Shown here piece after piece: positions 56,854 to 64,000 of a stretch of DNA of 64,000 nt (positions are counted from its first letter, which is position 1; the number at the start of each line of letters is the position of its first letter). The DNA lies in assembly GCA_041391505.1 (NCBI GenBank), contig JAWKNW010000005.1:208811-272810 (forward strand). The letters run 5' to 3'. The notes under the pieces are model-generated. The model searched no databases. It was not told the origin of the DNA and was given only the letters and a program-made list of their open reading frames with translations. The DNA comes from Rhodothermales bacterium. GTDB lineage: Bacteria; Bacteroidota; Rhodothermia; Rhodothermales; JAHQVL01. The position numbers and the translations under genes were made by a program.

Positions 56854-57335
56854 CGATGGATAAACGGCAACTGGATATCACCCTGCGCTGGCTCGACGGC
56901 CGGCTTTCCGAGTCCGAACGGCGGGGCTTCGAGGACGCGCTGAATCAGTCCGGCACGCTCCGCGCGGAGGTCGAGGCGTTGCACGTCATGCGGCAGGATA
57001 TGCGGCAGGCGATGGAGGCCGAGGCGCAGGCGGCCGGCAACCCCTATCTCGCGGACCGGGTCCTGGCCCGTCTACAGCCCGGCGCGCGTCCCGCACTCGC
57101 GGATGACCTCGCGCTCTGGCTGGGGCAGGTGTTTCGCCCCGTGGCCCTAGCCGGCGTGCTCATCGCCGTGCTGCTCGCCGGCTACAATGTCCGGCTCTCG
57201 CAGTCGTTTGCGACGGAGAGCTCGACGGCCGAGGCCGTACTGGCCCTGCCGCCCGTCTCGGCCGCCTCGGTGTACGACCTGGACGTCTATGCCGCCCAAA
57301 CCGTCTATGCCGCCCAAACCGCTGTCACGCCATGA
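56850..57335 (+). CDS. Putative anti-sigma factor, single-span
   Basis: 161 residues. The N-terminal ~80 residues are a helical cytoplasmic part (TLRWLDGRLSESERRGFEDAL, lacking the HxxxCxxC zinc motif). One hydrophobic span covers about residues 95-115 (VALAGVLIAVLLAGYNV), and the rest is a short periplasmic tail. The start overlaps the sigma stop and the stop overlaps the next start (both ATGA). Function is inferred from position and topology; there is no conserved zinc site. Confidence 0.7.
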   Translation: MTMDKRQLDITLRWLDGRLSESERRGFEDALNQSGTLRAEVEALHVMRQDMRQAMEAEAQAAGNPYLADRVLARLQPGARPALADDLALWLGQVFRPVALAGVLIAVLLAGYNVRLSQSFATESSTAEAVLALPPVSAASVYDLDVYAAQTVYAAQTAVTP

Positions 57336-57829
57336 CGACTCGCACCACCTCGATCCTCATCATCCTCGGCACGCTCGTGGTCGGGATGGCGATCGGCGCG
57401 CTGGCCACCAGCGCGATCATGAACAACCGGCTCGACGAGCTGGAGGCGCTGCGCATGGAAGGGGGGGTGCAGGCGTTCCTGGAACGAGGCATCCAGCCGA
57501 CCGACGATGCGCAGCGGGAGCGTATCCGGCAGGCGATCGAACACGTGGAATTCCGCCAGATGGTCCTGCGCCGCGACATGTTTCAGCAGCACCGGGTGCT
57601 GTTCGACTCGCTCCGGGCCGAGCTGGATACGATTCTGACGGATGAGCAGAAAAGCCAGCTCCGCGACATGATGGCCCGCGAGCGCGAAGAATTCCGCCGG
57701 CGCCGTGGCAAAGGGGACATGCCACCCCCCTACGCGCCCGACGGCCCCCGCCGGCGCGGTCCCAAACGCCCCGGCGACACCGACGGCCGCCACGGCCCGC
57801 CCCCGGATTCGACCTCGGGCGAGCGGTAG
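57332..57829 (+). CDS. Membrane-anchored LTXXQ-like sensor protein
   Basis: 165 residues. An N-terminal span (ILIILGTLVVGMAIGALATSA) is followed by a periplasmic helical domain (QAIEHVEFRQMVLRRDMFQQHRVLFDSLRAELDTILTDEQKSQLRDMMARE) with an LTDEQ motif, then a Pro/Arg/Gly-rich tail. It resembles CnrX/Spy-type sensors that release an ECF sigma factor through the anti-sigma protein. It is translated by overlap with the anti-sigma gene. Confidence 0.72.
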   Translation: MTTRTTSILIILGTLVVGMAIGALATSAIMNNRLDELEALRMEGGVQAFLERGIQPTDDAQRERIRQAIEHVEFRQMVLRRDMFQQHRVLFDSLRAELDTILTDEQKSQLRDMMAREREEFRRRRGKGDMPPPYAPDGPRRRGPKRPGDTDGRHGPPPDSTSGER

Positions 57830-57912
57830 GGTGCGAAGTTTAAGGATCAAGGATCAATGTTCAAGGGACAGTGGCGTACATTCCTTAAACCTCGATCCTT
57901 TATCCTTGAACC
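57830..57912. repeat. Inverted AAGGATC/TTGAAC word repeat between convergent genes
   Basis: GTTTAAGGATCAAGGATCAATGTTCAAGG (57838-57866) faces CCTTAAACCTCGATCCTTTATCCTTGAACC (57883-57912), giving a long imperfect stem that may terminate both converging transcripts. Confidence 0.6.
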
Positions 57913-57914
57913 GC

Positions 57915-58127
57915 CTATTGCGCCTGCACCCGGCCGGCTTCAAAGATGAACACCGGGTGGCCTTCGAGCTTTTTGGGCACCTGTTTCACGGCCGGCGCAC
58001 TCAGGTCGGTTACGCCAACCATGATGGCCGGCACGTGGTCGGTCGTCAGGCCGATGCCCAGGGTCACGACGCCCGGTATGGCCATCAAGGCGTCCTGGTG
58101 TTTGCGTTTCGCATCTTGAATGGACAT
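57915..58127 (-). CDS. Free-standing copy of the protease N-terminal domain
   Basis: 70 residues. KHQDALMAIPGVVTLGIGLTTD, then IMVGVTD and VPKKLEGHPVFIFEAG, follows the same pattern as residues 10-80 of the adjacent protease (LLAHPNVVAAGVGYKVTNGQ, LSIVCSV, IPRAVDDIPTDVIETG). The pattern suggests a small alpha/beta domain serving as an intramolecular chaperone or inhibitor. It lies 34 bases downstream of the protease stop, same strand. Confidence 0.7.
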   Translation of the reverse strand: MSIQDAKRKHQDALMAIPGVVTLGIGLTTDHVPAIMVGVTDLSAPAVKQVPKKLEGHPVFIFEAGRVQAQ

Positions 58128-58161
58128 GATCCTGCGGGAGCATGGTGATGAGGAGCGCGGA

Positions 58162-59241
58162 TCAGAGCGTCACACCCAGCGCCGAGAAGACGTTCTCGAT
58201 CCGGTTGATGATGGTCGTGGTCGAGCTGCCGGCGAAGAGCAGCCCCACGATGCGGTTGTTGGCGTCGAGGACGGCCGAGCCGCTGTCGCCGCCCTGGCTC
58301 ATCGCGCCGGCCATGAGCTGGTCGACAAACCGGGCCACGAGGCCGGCGCCGTAGGAGACGCTGGAGACGACGTCGATCTGGATGATTTCGCCGTTCGTGA
58401 ACTCGGTGGTCCGGCCGCTTTTCTTGACGGCCATGCCGAGCGTGCCGGACGCCTGGCCCTGGATGGCGCCGATGTCGAGGATGTCGTTGGTCACGTCCGC
58501 CGCGTTCAGCGGGCGGGCCAGCGCGCAGTCGACGAGGTTGTCGCCGGCCGCATGCACGGTGGCGCCGGCGCCGGATCCCCGCACTACCTGGACGCGGTTG
58601 CGGCTGCCGAACATCTTGGAGAACCCGTTGACGACGGACGCGGCGCCGCCGATGCACGATCCTCCATTACACGAGCCGCCGCCATTGCCGCCTCCACCGC
58701 CGCCGCCATTGCCGGGGTCGGGCGGAGGGGCGCCGGGGAACGAGATCGGGATGAACTCCGCCAGCGTGGCGATCTGGTCCTGCGGGAACCGGCCGCCATC
58801 GAACGGGCCGGGCTGCAGGATGGGGTCGCCGACGACGGCGGCGTTGCTGTTCGCCAGCACGTGGTTGTTCGACAGGATGAACGTCTGGCCGTTCTTGCGC
58901 ACCAGGCAGCCGAGCGTGCCGGCGGTGATGTCGATATGGCCGATGCTGGATCCGCCGGGCGCGGGGCGATACCGCGTCGTGCGGTCGGCCAGTGCCCGGA
59001 TGATGCCGGTTTCGATCACGTCGGTGGGGATGTCGTCCACCGCTCTCGGGATGCGATCTTCCGGGGCGAGCGAGCTGGCGTCGACCTTTTTCGATACCGA
59101 GCAGACGATGCTCAGGGTGCCGGTGCGCTGGCCGTTCGTAACCTTGTAGCCGACGCCGGCCGCGACCACGTTCGGATGGGCCAACAGGTCGTCGCACCGG
59201 CGTTTGAGTGTCGCGCGACAGGCTTCCAGATCATGATTCAT
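58162..59241 (-). CDS. Trypsin-like serine protease with N-terminal accessory domain
   Basis: 359 residues with no signal peptide. An N-terminal accessory domain (about 1-85) is followed by a chymotrypsin-fold protease. The catalytic triad appears to be His127 (LSNNHVLAN), Asp238 (NLVDCALA) and Ser320 (GGDSGSAV). A glycine-rich insert with two Cys (about 178-196) interrupts the barrel. The relationship to Nal1/TRYPCO-like proteases is probable. It overlaps the Lgt-like gene upstream by 11 bases, and the 70-residue accessory protein follows, so the three form an operon. Confidence 0.82.
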   Translation of the reverse strand: MNHDLEACRATLKRRCDDLLAHPNVVAAGVGYKVTNGQRTGTLSIVCSVSKKVDASSLAPEDRIPRAVDDIPTDVIETGIIRALADRTTRYRPAPGGSSIGHIDITAGTLGCLVRKNGQTFILSNNHVLANSNAAVVGDPILQPGPFDGGRFPQDQIATLAEFIPISFPGAPPPDPGNGGGGGGGNGGGSCNGGSCIGGAASVVNGFSKMFGSRNRVQVVRGSGAGATVHAAGDNLVDCALARPLNAADVTNDILDIGAIQGQASGTLGMAVKKSGRTTEFTNGEIIQIDVVSSVSYGAGLVARFVDQLMAGAMSQGGDSGSAVLDANNRIVGLLFAGSSTTTIINRIENVFSALGVTL

Positions 59242-60592
59242 TGGGGTCTCCTAGGCGATGATTCGAGTGGGGAGAGGGTGAGGATGGGGCAGCGGCCGGG
59301 GCGCATGCCATATGATACAGGTTCGCGCCCGCTTTATAAAGCATGGCGTGATCAAAGCCCGGCCGCAGGCGAAAAATGGTGTCGCAGCGTCGCGCCGCGG
59401 TGCGGTCGGTAAGTGCGCCATCCGAATGAGATAGCGTGTACAGCACGGAAAACCCGTCAGCCAGGGCTTCGCGGGAGATCAAAAGCCCCGCCGCCGTGCG
59501 CGCGACATGTACGGCGCCGGGGTTGCGCGGGGGGATGGCCGCTCCGGCTTCGAGCGTATCGAGTGCGCGGGCGATGTCGAGCAGGTCGCGCGGCGCGGCG
59601 AGGGCATGCCGCGGGCGCAGCGCCTGCAGTGCGAGCAGCAGGGCGGGCAGCGCAAGGACCGCCAGCAGGCCGCGCGGGGCCGGCATCCAGCCGGCAAGGA
59701 TCGCGCCGCCGACCGATACCGTCAGCGCCAGCAGGATTCCTTGCGCCTCCGTGATGCCCGCGTGCGCCAGCCGGTACGCATCCCCCCGGATATACTCCAC
59801 CCCAAAACGTCCCAACGCGTAAAAGGCGATGTAGACGGCGGTCGCATACCCCGCCGGCGCGCCGGCGTAGACGAGCGAGGCGGCGACGAGGGTCCATCCC
59901 GCGATCCAGGCGCTCTCGATGAGTTGCGTCGGCAGGAAACGGATCCCCCGGAGCGCCGCCGGCAGCCCGGATGCCCGGTGGCGGGCGCCATACGCTACCC
60001 CCCAGGAGGCGGCGCGCCCGTGGCAGCAGCCGGCCATGAAACAGCCCACCCGGCCCATGGCCTGCAGGATGCCGAAACCGACGATGACGATGTCGAGATA
60101 GGGAAGCGCCGGCGCGCCGCGCAGGCCGGCGACGATCAGGGTGGCGGCGAGGCCGCCGAGCAGAAAACGGAGGAAGACGAGCCGGTCCCGCCCGGTGAGC
60201 AGGGCGGTGGCGACGATCTGGGAGGCGGAGGCGGCGACGATGGCCAGCCAGACGGCGAACAGCATGCCTGGAGGCAACCCGCGGGTGACACCCAGCGCGC
60301 CGGCGAGGACGGTCCCGCTGGCGATGCCGGCATACCCCATCGCGTTATAACTCGACAGCCTCCGGCGTCCGAAGCGCATGTAGGGACGGGCGAGCCGATC
60401 CAGCATCCGGGAAAGCCGGCGCCAGCGCCGTTCGGCATCCCGCGAGCAGGTGGCTACGAGGGTCAGCGGGGCGGCATCCGGCGGCGGCTCGCGATCGATG
60501 TACGTGCCGTGGGCCTGCGCATGACGCGAGCGCACGGCCTTGAGGGCCGGCGTCGTGTCGCCGGGAAAGATGGGTGCTTCGGTCGGATGCAT
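59231..60592 (-). CDS. Divergent Lgt-like membrane protein with C-terminal extension
   Basis: 453 residues from the ATG at 60592. An N-terminal soluble part (about 1-80) precedes seven or so membrane spans (about 85-320) carrying Lgt-family features: GRVGCFMAGCCHGR, RFLPTQLIESAWI, YALGRFGVEYIRGD. The C-terminal 120 residues are soluble (LDIARALDTLEAG, FRLRPGFDHAMLYKAG). Classical Lgt adds diacylglycerol to prolipoproteins, but this variant has GCFxxGCC in place of the usual Asn-containing motif. It is coupled to the protease gene, so it may serve a specialised modification. Confidence 0.72.
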   Translation of the reverse strand: MHPTEAPIFPGDTTPALKAVRSRHAQAHGTYIDREPPPDAAPLTLVATCSRDAERRWRRLSRMLDRLARPYMRFGRRRLSSYNAMGYAGIASGTVLAGALGVTRGLPPGMLFAVWLAIVAASASQIVATALLTGRDRLVFLRFLLGGLAATLIVAGLRGAPALPYLDIVIVGFGILQAMGRVGCFMAGCCHGRAASWGVAYGARHRASGLPAALRGIRFLPTQLIESAWIAGWTLVAASLVYAGAPAGYATAVYIAFYALGRFGVEYIRGDAYRLAHAGITEAQGILLALTVSVGGAILAGWMPAPRGLLAVLALPALLLALQALRPRHALAAPRDLLDIARALDTLEAGAAIPPRNPGAVHVARTAAGLLISREALADGFSVLYTLSHSDGALTDRTAARRCDTIFRLRPGFDHAMLYKAGANLYHMACAPAAAPSSPSPHSNHRLGDPNES

Positions 60593-60677
60593 GGTGACGC
60601 GCACGCGGTGGGCGGCATCGTAAGATGCTGAACCGCCCGCTCAACCGCAACTGCGGCAGTCGTGCGCCTGGATCCCG

Positions 60678-61280
60678 TCAGCCGATGCGCTCGACCTTGA
60701 GGTTGCGCCAGCGCACCTTGATGCCGCCGCCGTCGTGGATCTGCAGCGCGATCGATCCGTTGGCCTGGCCGATCTTTTCATCGGAGAAATCGACCATCGG
60801 GGTCCCGTTGAGCCAGCTCTGGACGTGATCGCCCACGACCCGGATCCGCATCTGATTCCACTCGCCCATCTTGAGCGCGCTGTCCTTGGCGGGATCGGGC
60901 TTGATCAGCCAGCCTCGTCCGTACGATTCGTAGACGCCGCCGGTGTCGTGCCCGGGCGGGGCGACTTCCACCTGCCATCCGGTGATTTTTGTGCCCTCGA
61001 TCGTCGATCGGAAAAAGACCCCGCTGTTGCCGTCCGCCTCCTGGCGGAATTCCAGCGTCAGGTCGAAGTCCTTGTAGAAATCGTCCGTCGCGAGGTATCC
61101 GTACTGCGCATCGGGCCCGCTTTCGCAGATCAGTTCGCCGTTTTCGACATACCATCGCTCGGTGCCGTAGATCGTCCAGCCCGTCAGGTCCTTGCCGTTG
61201 AACAGCGCGGCCTGGCCGGCGCAACCCAGGTTGATCGTAACCAGGCCGATCAGCAGGAGCATCGCACGTTTAATCCTCAT
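60678..61280 (-). CDS. DUF1080 (3-keto-glycoside hydrolase-like) lipoprotein
   Basis: 200 residues from the ATG at 61280. Lipoprotein-like N-terminus (RAMLLLIGLVTINLGCAG). The jelly-roll DUF1080 domain shows LFNGKDLTGWTIYG, YGYLATDDFYKDFDLTLEFR, GNSGVFFRSTIEG, and ALKMGEWNQMRIRVVGDHVQSWLNG. DUF1080 proteins include enzymes splitting 3-keto-disaccharides. It overlaps the upstream small subunit gene by 11 bases and lies in an operon with a GMC oxidoreductase. Confidence 0.88.
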   Translation of the reverse strand: MRIKRAMLLLIGLVTINLGCAGQAALFNGKDLTGWTIYGTERWYVENGELICESGPDAQYGYLATDDFYKDFDLTLEFRQEADGNSGVFFRSTIEGTKITGWQVEVAPPGHDTGGVYESYGRGWLIKPDPAKDSALKMGEWNQMRIRVVGDHVQSWLNGTPMVDFSDEKIGQANGSIALQIHDGGGIKVRWRNLKVERIG

Positions 61281-61857
61281 AGCGCACCCCCAGATCGTTG
61301 AGCACTTCGGAGGGGCAGCCCGTCCACTCGGGCACGAACGTGTTGCCCATGTACTGCAGGTCCTCGACGCCCATCTTGCTCGACCAGAACCCGGACGCCG
61401 TGAGGTCCCGGAAGCTGGTGAAAAACGCGACGCCGTGTTCGACGCCTTCCGGCGCGGACTCGGGGTAGGCGATGTCGTCCAGCAGCGCGGTCTGCTGCGC
61501 GGCGGTGCAGTCGGCGAACGGCGCGCCGTACCGTTTCCGGCACTGGACATCGATCCAGGCGAGGCCGCCGCGCATCGGCGTCTGGCGGTTCGGGCTGTCG
61601 ATCATCATGAAATCCATGTACTCCGGCACGCCGGCGTCCGTCGCGCTGCCGGAGCGGTCGTCTTTCGGGATGATGAGGTCGGCCAGGAGTTTGACCGTGC
61701 GCCATTCGTGTTCGGTGAAGAACGCCGGCGCGAAGGCCGACCGATCCTTGATCTGGCCCACCTTTTCGGAGGCGACGGAGGCATCGTGTTCGGTCCAGGA
61801 AAATCCTGCAGTGACGGGCGCCGCCGCCAGGAGTTTGAGCGATTCTCTGCGATTCAT
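61270..61857 (-). CDS. Gluconate 2-dehydrogenase subunit 3-like protein
   Basis: 195 residues from the ATG at 61857. It opens with MNRRESLKLLAAAPVTAGF, a short Tat-like leader. FFTEHEWRTVKLLADLIIPKDDRSGSATDAGVPEYMDFMM is the family signature. Subunit 3 partners a GMC flavoprotein; here the GMC gene lies 11 bases upstream. Together they probably form a periplasmic sugar-oxidising dehydrogenase. Confidence 0.9.
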   Translation of the reverse strand: MNRRESLKLLAAAPVTAGFSWTEHDASVASEKVGQIKDRSAFAPAFFTEHEWRTVKLLADLIIPKDDRSGSATDAGVPEYMDFMMIDSPNRQTPMRGGLAWIDVQCRKRYGAPFADCTAAQQTALLDDIAYPESAPEGVEHGVAFFTSFRDLTASGFWSSKMGVEDLQYMGNTFVPEWTGCPSEVLNDLGVRYED

Positions 61858-61868
61858 AGGGCGTACCG

Positions 61869-63611
61869 TTACAGATTTCCTTTTTTCCGTTGATCGACGA
61901 TGTAATCCGCCGTGCGCCAGGCGAGCGCGAGGATCGTCCAGGTCGTATTCTTGTGCGCCTGAGACGTGAAGGGGCCGGCGTCCGCGACGAAGACGTTTTT
62001 CGCCTCGTGAGCCTGGCAATGCGCGTTCAGCACCGAGCTGCGCGGGTCGCTGCCCATGCGGGTGGCGCCTACCTCGTGGATGATCTGCCCCGGCGCCAGG
62101 ATGCCGTAGCCTTCTTCCTTCGTCGGCATCGGGGTGATCGGCGTGCCACCCATCGCATGGATGATCTCGCGGGCGGTCTCCTGCATGTGCTTGACCTGCA
62201 GGTATTCCTGGTCGCTGAACCGGACGTCAAACTTGAGCACGGGGATGCCGAATTTGTCGACGACCTGCGGATCGATGGTGCAGCGGTTTTCCTTCCGGGC
62301 TATCATCTCGCCGCGTCCCGAGAAGCCGACGATCGCGCCGTAGAGGCTGCGGTAGTCGTTCTTGAGCTGTTCGCCGTAGCCGCCGCCGCCGCGCGGCCGG
62401 CGCATGCCGAGCGCGTAGTCGACGCCGTTATAGTGGTCGATGCCCCCCATGAAGCCGGCGCCGGGCATCCGCCGGCCCCCCCAGATCTCGAAGTGGTAGC
62501 CGCGCTGGAAGTCGAGCTTCTTGTTGTCCAGCCACCACGGGATGTACACGTGCATACCGCCCACGCCGTCTTCGTTGTGGGGCTTCTGGTTGATCAGCTG
62601 CGGGATGATGCCCGCGATGCTCGTGCCGGTGGAGTCGGTGATGTACCGCCCGACGGCATCGCTGGAGTTCGAGAGCCCGTTCGGGTGCTGCGGGGATTTC
62701 GAGTTGAGCAGCAGGCGGGCGGACTCGCACGCGCTCGCGGCGAGGACCACCACGCGGGCCTTGACCTGGTATTCCTGCATGTCCTGTGTATTCACGTAGG
62801 AGACGCCGGTCGCCAGGCCTTCGCCGTTCGTCGTCACCTCGCGCGCCATCGCGTGCGGGATGATCTCGAGGTTGCCGGAGGCCAGCGCCGGCCGCAGGAG
62901 CACGGAGGGCGAGGAGAAGTTGGAGTTCGTGGCGCAACCGCGACCGCACTGCGAGCAGTAGTGGCAGGCCGCGCGGCCGTTGTGGGGCCGCGTAAGAATC
63001 GACAGGCGCGACGGGATGACCGGGATGTTGATGGTGTCGCAGGTCTTCTTGACGAGCAACTCGTAACAGCGCGGCTTCGGCGGGGGCAGGAAGATGCCGT
63101 CCGGCTCGTTGTAGAGGCCCTCGTTGGTGCCGAAGAGCCCGACGAGCTGGTCGACCTTGTCGTAGTAGGGCTTGATGTCGTCGTAGCCGATCGGCCAGTC
63201 GTCGCCCTCGCCGTCGATGCTGCGGCCCTTGAAGTCGTTGGGCCCGAAGCGCAGGGAGATGCGGCCCCAGTGGTGCGTCCGGCCGCCGAGCATGCGGCCG
63301 CGAAACCACTTCCATTCCGTGCCGGGGGCGTGGGTATAGGGTTCGCCGTCGAGCGACCACCCGCCGAGGCAGGCGTCGAACTCGCCGAAGTGGCGCTCCG
63401 GCGTCGCGGCGCCGCGGCGCATCGACTCGTAGTTCCATTTGAACATGGCGCCGTCGGATTCCGAGTACCAGGTCGGGCCGGCTTCGAGCACGACCACTTT
63501 CGCGCCGGCCTCCGCCAGCACTTTGGCCGCCATGCCGCCGCCGGCGCCTGATCCGACGATGCAGACGTCGTATTCCTGGGAAGAGATGATGTTGGGTAGT
63601 GAATGCTTCAT
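61869..63611 (-). CDS. GMC-family oxidoreductase (sugar/glycoside dehydrogenase)
   Basis: 580 residues from the ATG at 63611. FAD motif YDVCIVGSGAGGGMAAKVLAEAGAKVVVLEAG; active-site-like segments RMLGGRTHHWGRISLRF and a CxxC-containing CHYCSQCGRGC that may hold a cofactor or disulfide. The C-terminal HEVGATRMGSDPRSSVLNAHCQAHEAKNVFVADAGPF ends with SQAHKNTTWTILALAWRTADY, containing the His/Asn pair. Such enzymes oxidise sugar alcohols at C2 or C3 and pass electrons to a small subunit or cytochrome. It is the first complete gene of the operon. Confidence 0.92.
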   Translation of the reverse strand: MKHSLPNIISSQEYDVCIVGSGAGGGMAAKVLAEAGAKVVVLEAGPTWYSESDGAMFKWNYESMRRGAATPERHFGEFDACLGGWSLDGEPYTHAPGTEWKWFRGRMLGGRTHHWGRISLRFGPNDFKGRSIDGEGDDWPIGYDDIKPYYDKVDQLVGLFGTNEGLYNEPDGIFLPPPKPRCYELLVKKTCDTINIPVIPSRLSILTRPHNGRAACHYCSQCGRGCATNSNFSSPSVLLRPALASGNLEIIPHAMAREVTTNGEGLATGVSYVNTQDMQEYQVKARVVVLAASACESARLLLNSKSPQHPNGLSNSSDAVGRYITDSTGTSIAGIIPQLINQKPHNEDGVGGMHVYIPWWLDNKKLDFQRGYHFEIWGGRRMPGAGFMGGIDHYNGVDYALGMRRPRGGGGYGEQLKNDYRSLYGAIVGFSGRGEMIARKENRCTIDPQVVDKFGIPVLKFDVRFSDQEYLQVKHMQETAREIIHAMGGTPITPMPTKEEGYGILAPGQIIHEVGATRMGSDPRSSVLNAHCQAHEAKNVFVADAGPFTSQAHKNTTWTILALAWRTADYIVDQRKKGNL

Positions 63612-63724
63612 AAGTCCTGTCCTTGTAATCGGGCCCTTCGTCGGAGGCGACGGCGGCGCGCTACTTATTACCAAATTTCCGGCTGAACCGCAACGCCTCG
63701 CGCATCCGATACGCCGGTTATGTT

Positions 63725-64000
63725 TCAGCGCAGCCCGTGCGCGTGCATCTTCGTGCGGAGGAAGGCCGCCGACTCCCGCAGATGGTCCATGCCCACGACG
63801 GGGTCCTGCCCGTCCTCGATCGAAATCCAGCCCCCGAAGCCCGCGTCGCGGAGGATGCTGAAGATGCGGTCGTAGTCGTTCATCCCCTGCCCGATGACGC
63901 CGTGCTGGAGCAGGCCGGCATAGCCGGTGTGCGGGTCGGCCTCAAGCCGGCGCAGGTCGTCGAGCGTCCCGCCCTCCAGATAGCGGTCGCTCGCGTGCAT
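63725..64000 (-). CDS. Sugar phosphate isomerase/epimerase, C-terminal fragment
   Basis: At least 91 C-terminal residues of a TIM barrel of the AP endonuclease 2 family; the 5' part lies beyond the window. HASDRYLEGG, followed by HGVIGQGMNDYDRIFSIL and GWISIEDGQDPVVGMDHLRESAAFL, is a typical ending. It is probably the upstream member of the GMC/DUF1080 cluster and acts on keto-sugars. Confidence 0.85.
   Translation of the reverse strand: MHASDRYLEGGTLDDLRRLEADPHTGYAGLLQHGVIGQGMNDYDRIFSILRDAGFGGWISIEDGQDPVVGMDHLRESAAFLRTKMHAHGLR

Overview
The window is about 64 kb of GC-rich bacterial DNA, densely coding on both strands. Two secreted proteins end in type IX secretion (Por-type) sorting domains. 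Together with the rpoB-rpoC organisation and the weak Shine-Dalgarno signals, this suggests a member of the Bacteroidota/Rhodothermota, most likely Rhodothermales-like. The taxon is an inference. No tRNA, rRNA, CRISPR array, insertion sequence or phage gene was recognised.

Layout. 0-5 kb: end of rpoB, all of rpoC and a strong terminator. 5-8.1 kb: a fused serine-hydrolase/VanX-like protein in which both active sites are destroyed, followed by three tiny membrane proteins. 8.4-20.5 kb: peptidase T, a predicted beta-propeller hydrolase, a GntP-type permease, a CBS protein, a LOG-like protein, a secreted sugar dehydrogenase, a DUF6351 lipoprotein and mannonate dehydratase. A tandemly duplicated palindromic repeat lies between the last two. 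20.7-33.2 kb: a working serine hydrolase, hypothetical proteins, sugar-isomerase-like proteins, an FAD oxidoreductase with a cupin, a GntR regulator, a ThuA/sugar-dehydrogenase/PKD fusion, and IolG- and IolE-like enzymes.

33.4-51.7 kb is a sulfur-oxidation island and the most interesting part. The plus strand carries a fused FeS/NrfD subunit, a large molybdopterin enzyme without a Tat signal, a 64-residue protein, a DUF1641 protein, a type II sulfide:quinone oxidoreductase and, further on, a TorD-like chaperone. The minus strand carries two YeeE/YedE sulfur transporters, two SulP anion carriers, a DUF7009-like protein and a persulfide dioxygenase-rhodanese. These suggest a route in which sulfide becomes persulfide (SQR), then sulfite (dioxygenase), then sulfate (SoeABC-like complex), with SulP export. 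Three promoters on opposite strands share a 16-bp operator, ACWTGT-N4-ACAKGT, placed identically against the -10 box. A class B3 metallo-beta-lactamase, an AraC regulator and an aldo/keto reductase are embedded in the island.

51.8-55 kb: a sialic acid cassette (lipoprotein sialidase, N-acetylneuraminate lyase, AGE epimerase). 55.1-57.8 kb: an ECF sigma/anti-sigma module flanked by two LTXXQ-like envelope proteins. 57.9-60.6 kb: a trypsin-like protease, a free-standing copy of its N-terminal domain, and a divergent Lgt-like membrane protein. 60.7-64 kb: a GMC oxidoreductase, its small subunit, a DUF1080 protein and a sugar isomerase fragment, suggesting oxidation of glycosides to 3-keto sugars. 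Many spacers hold short word-like tandem or inverted repeats (7-mer or 14/15-mer units).
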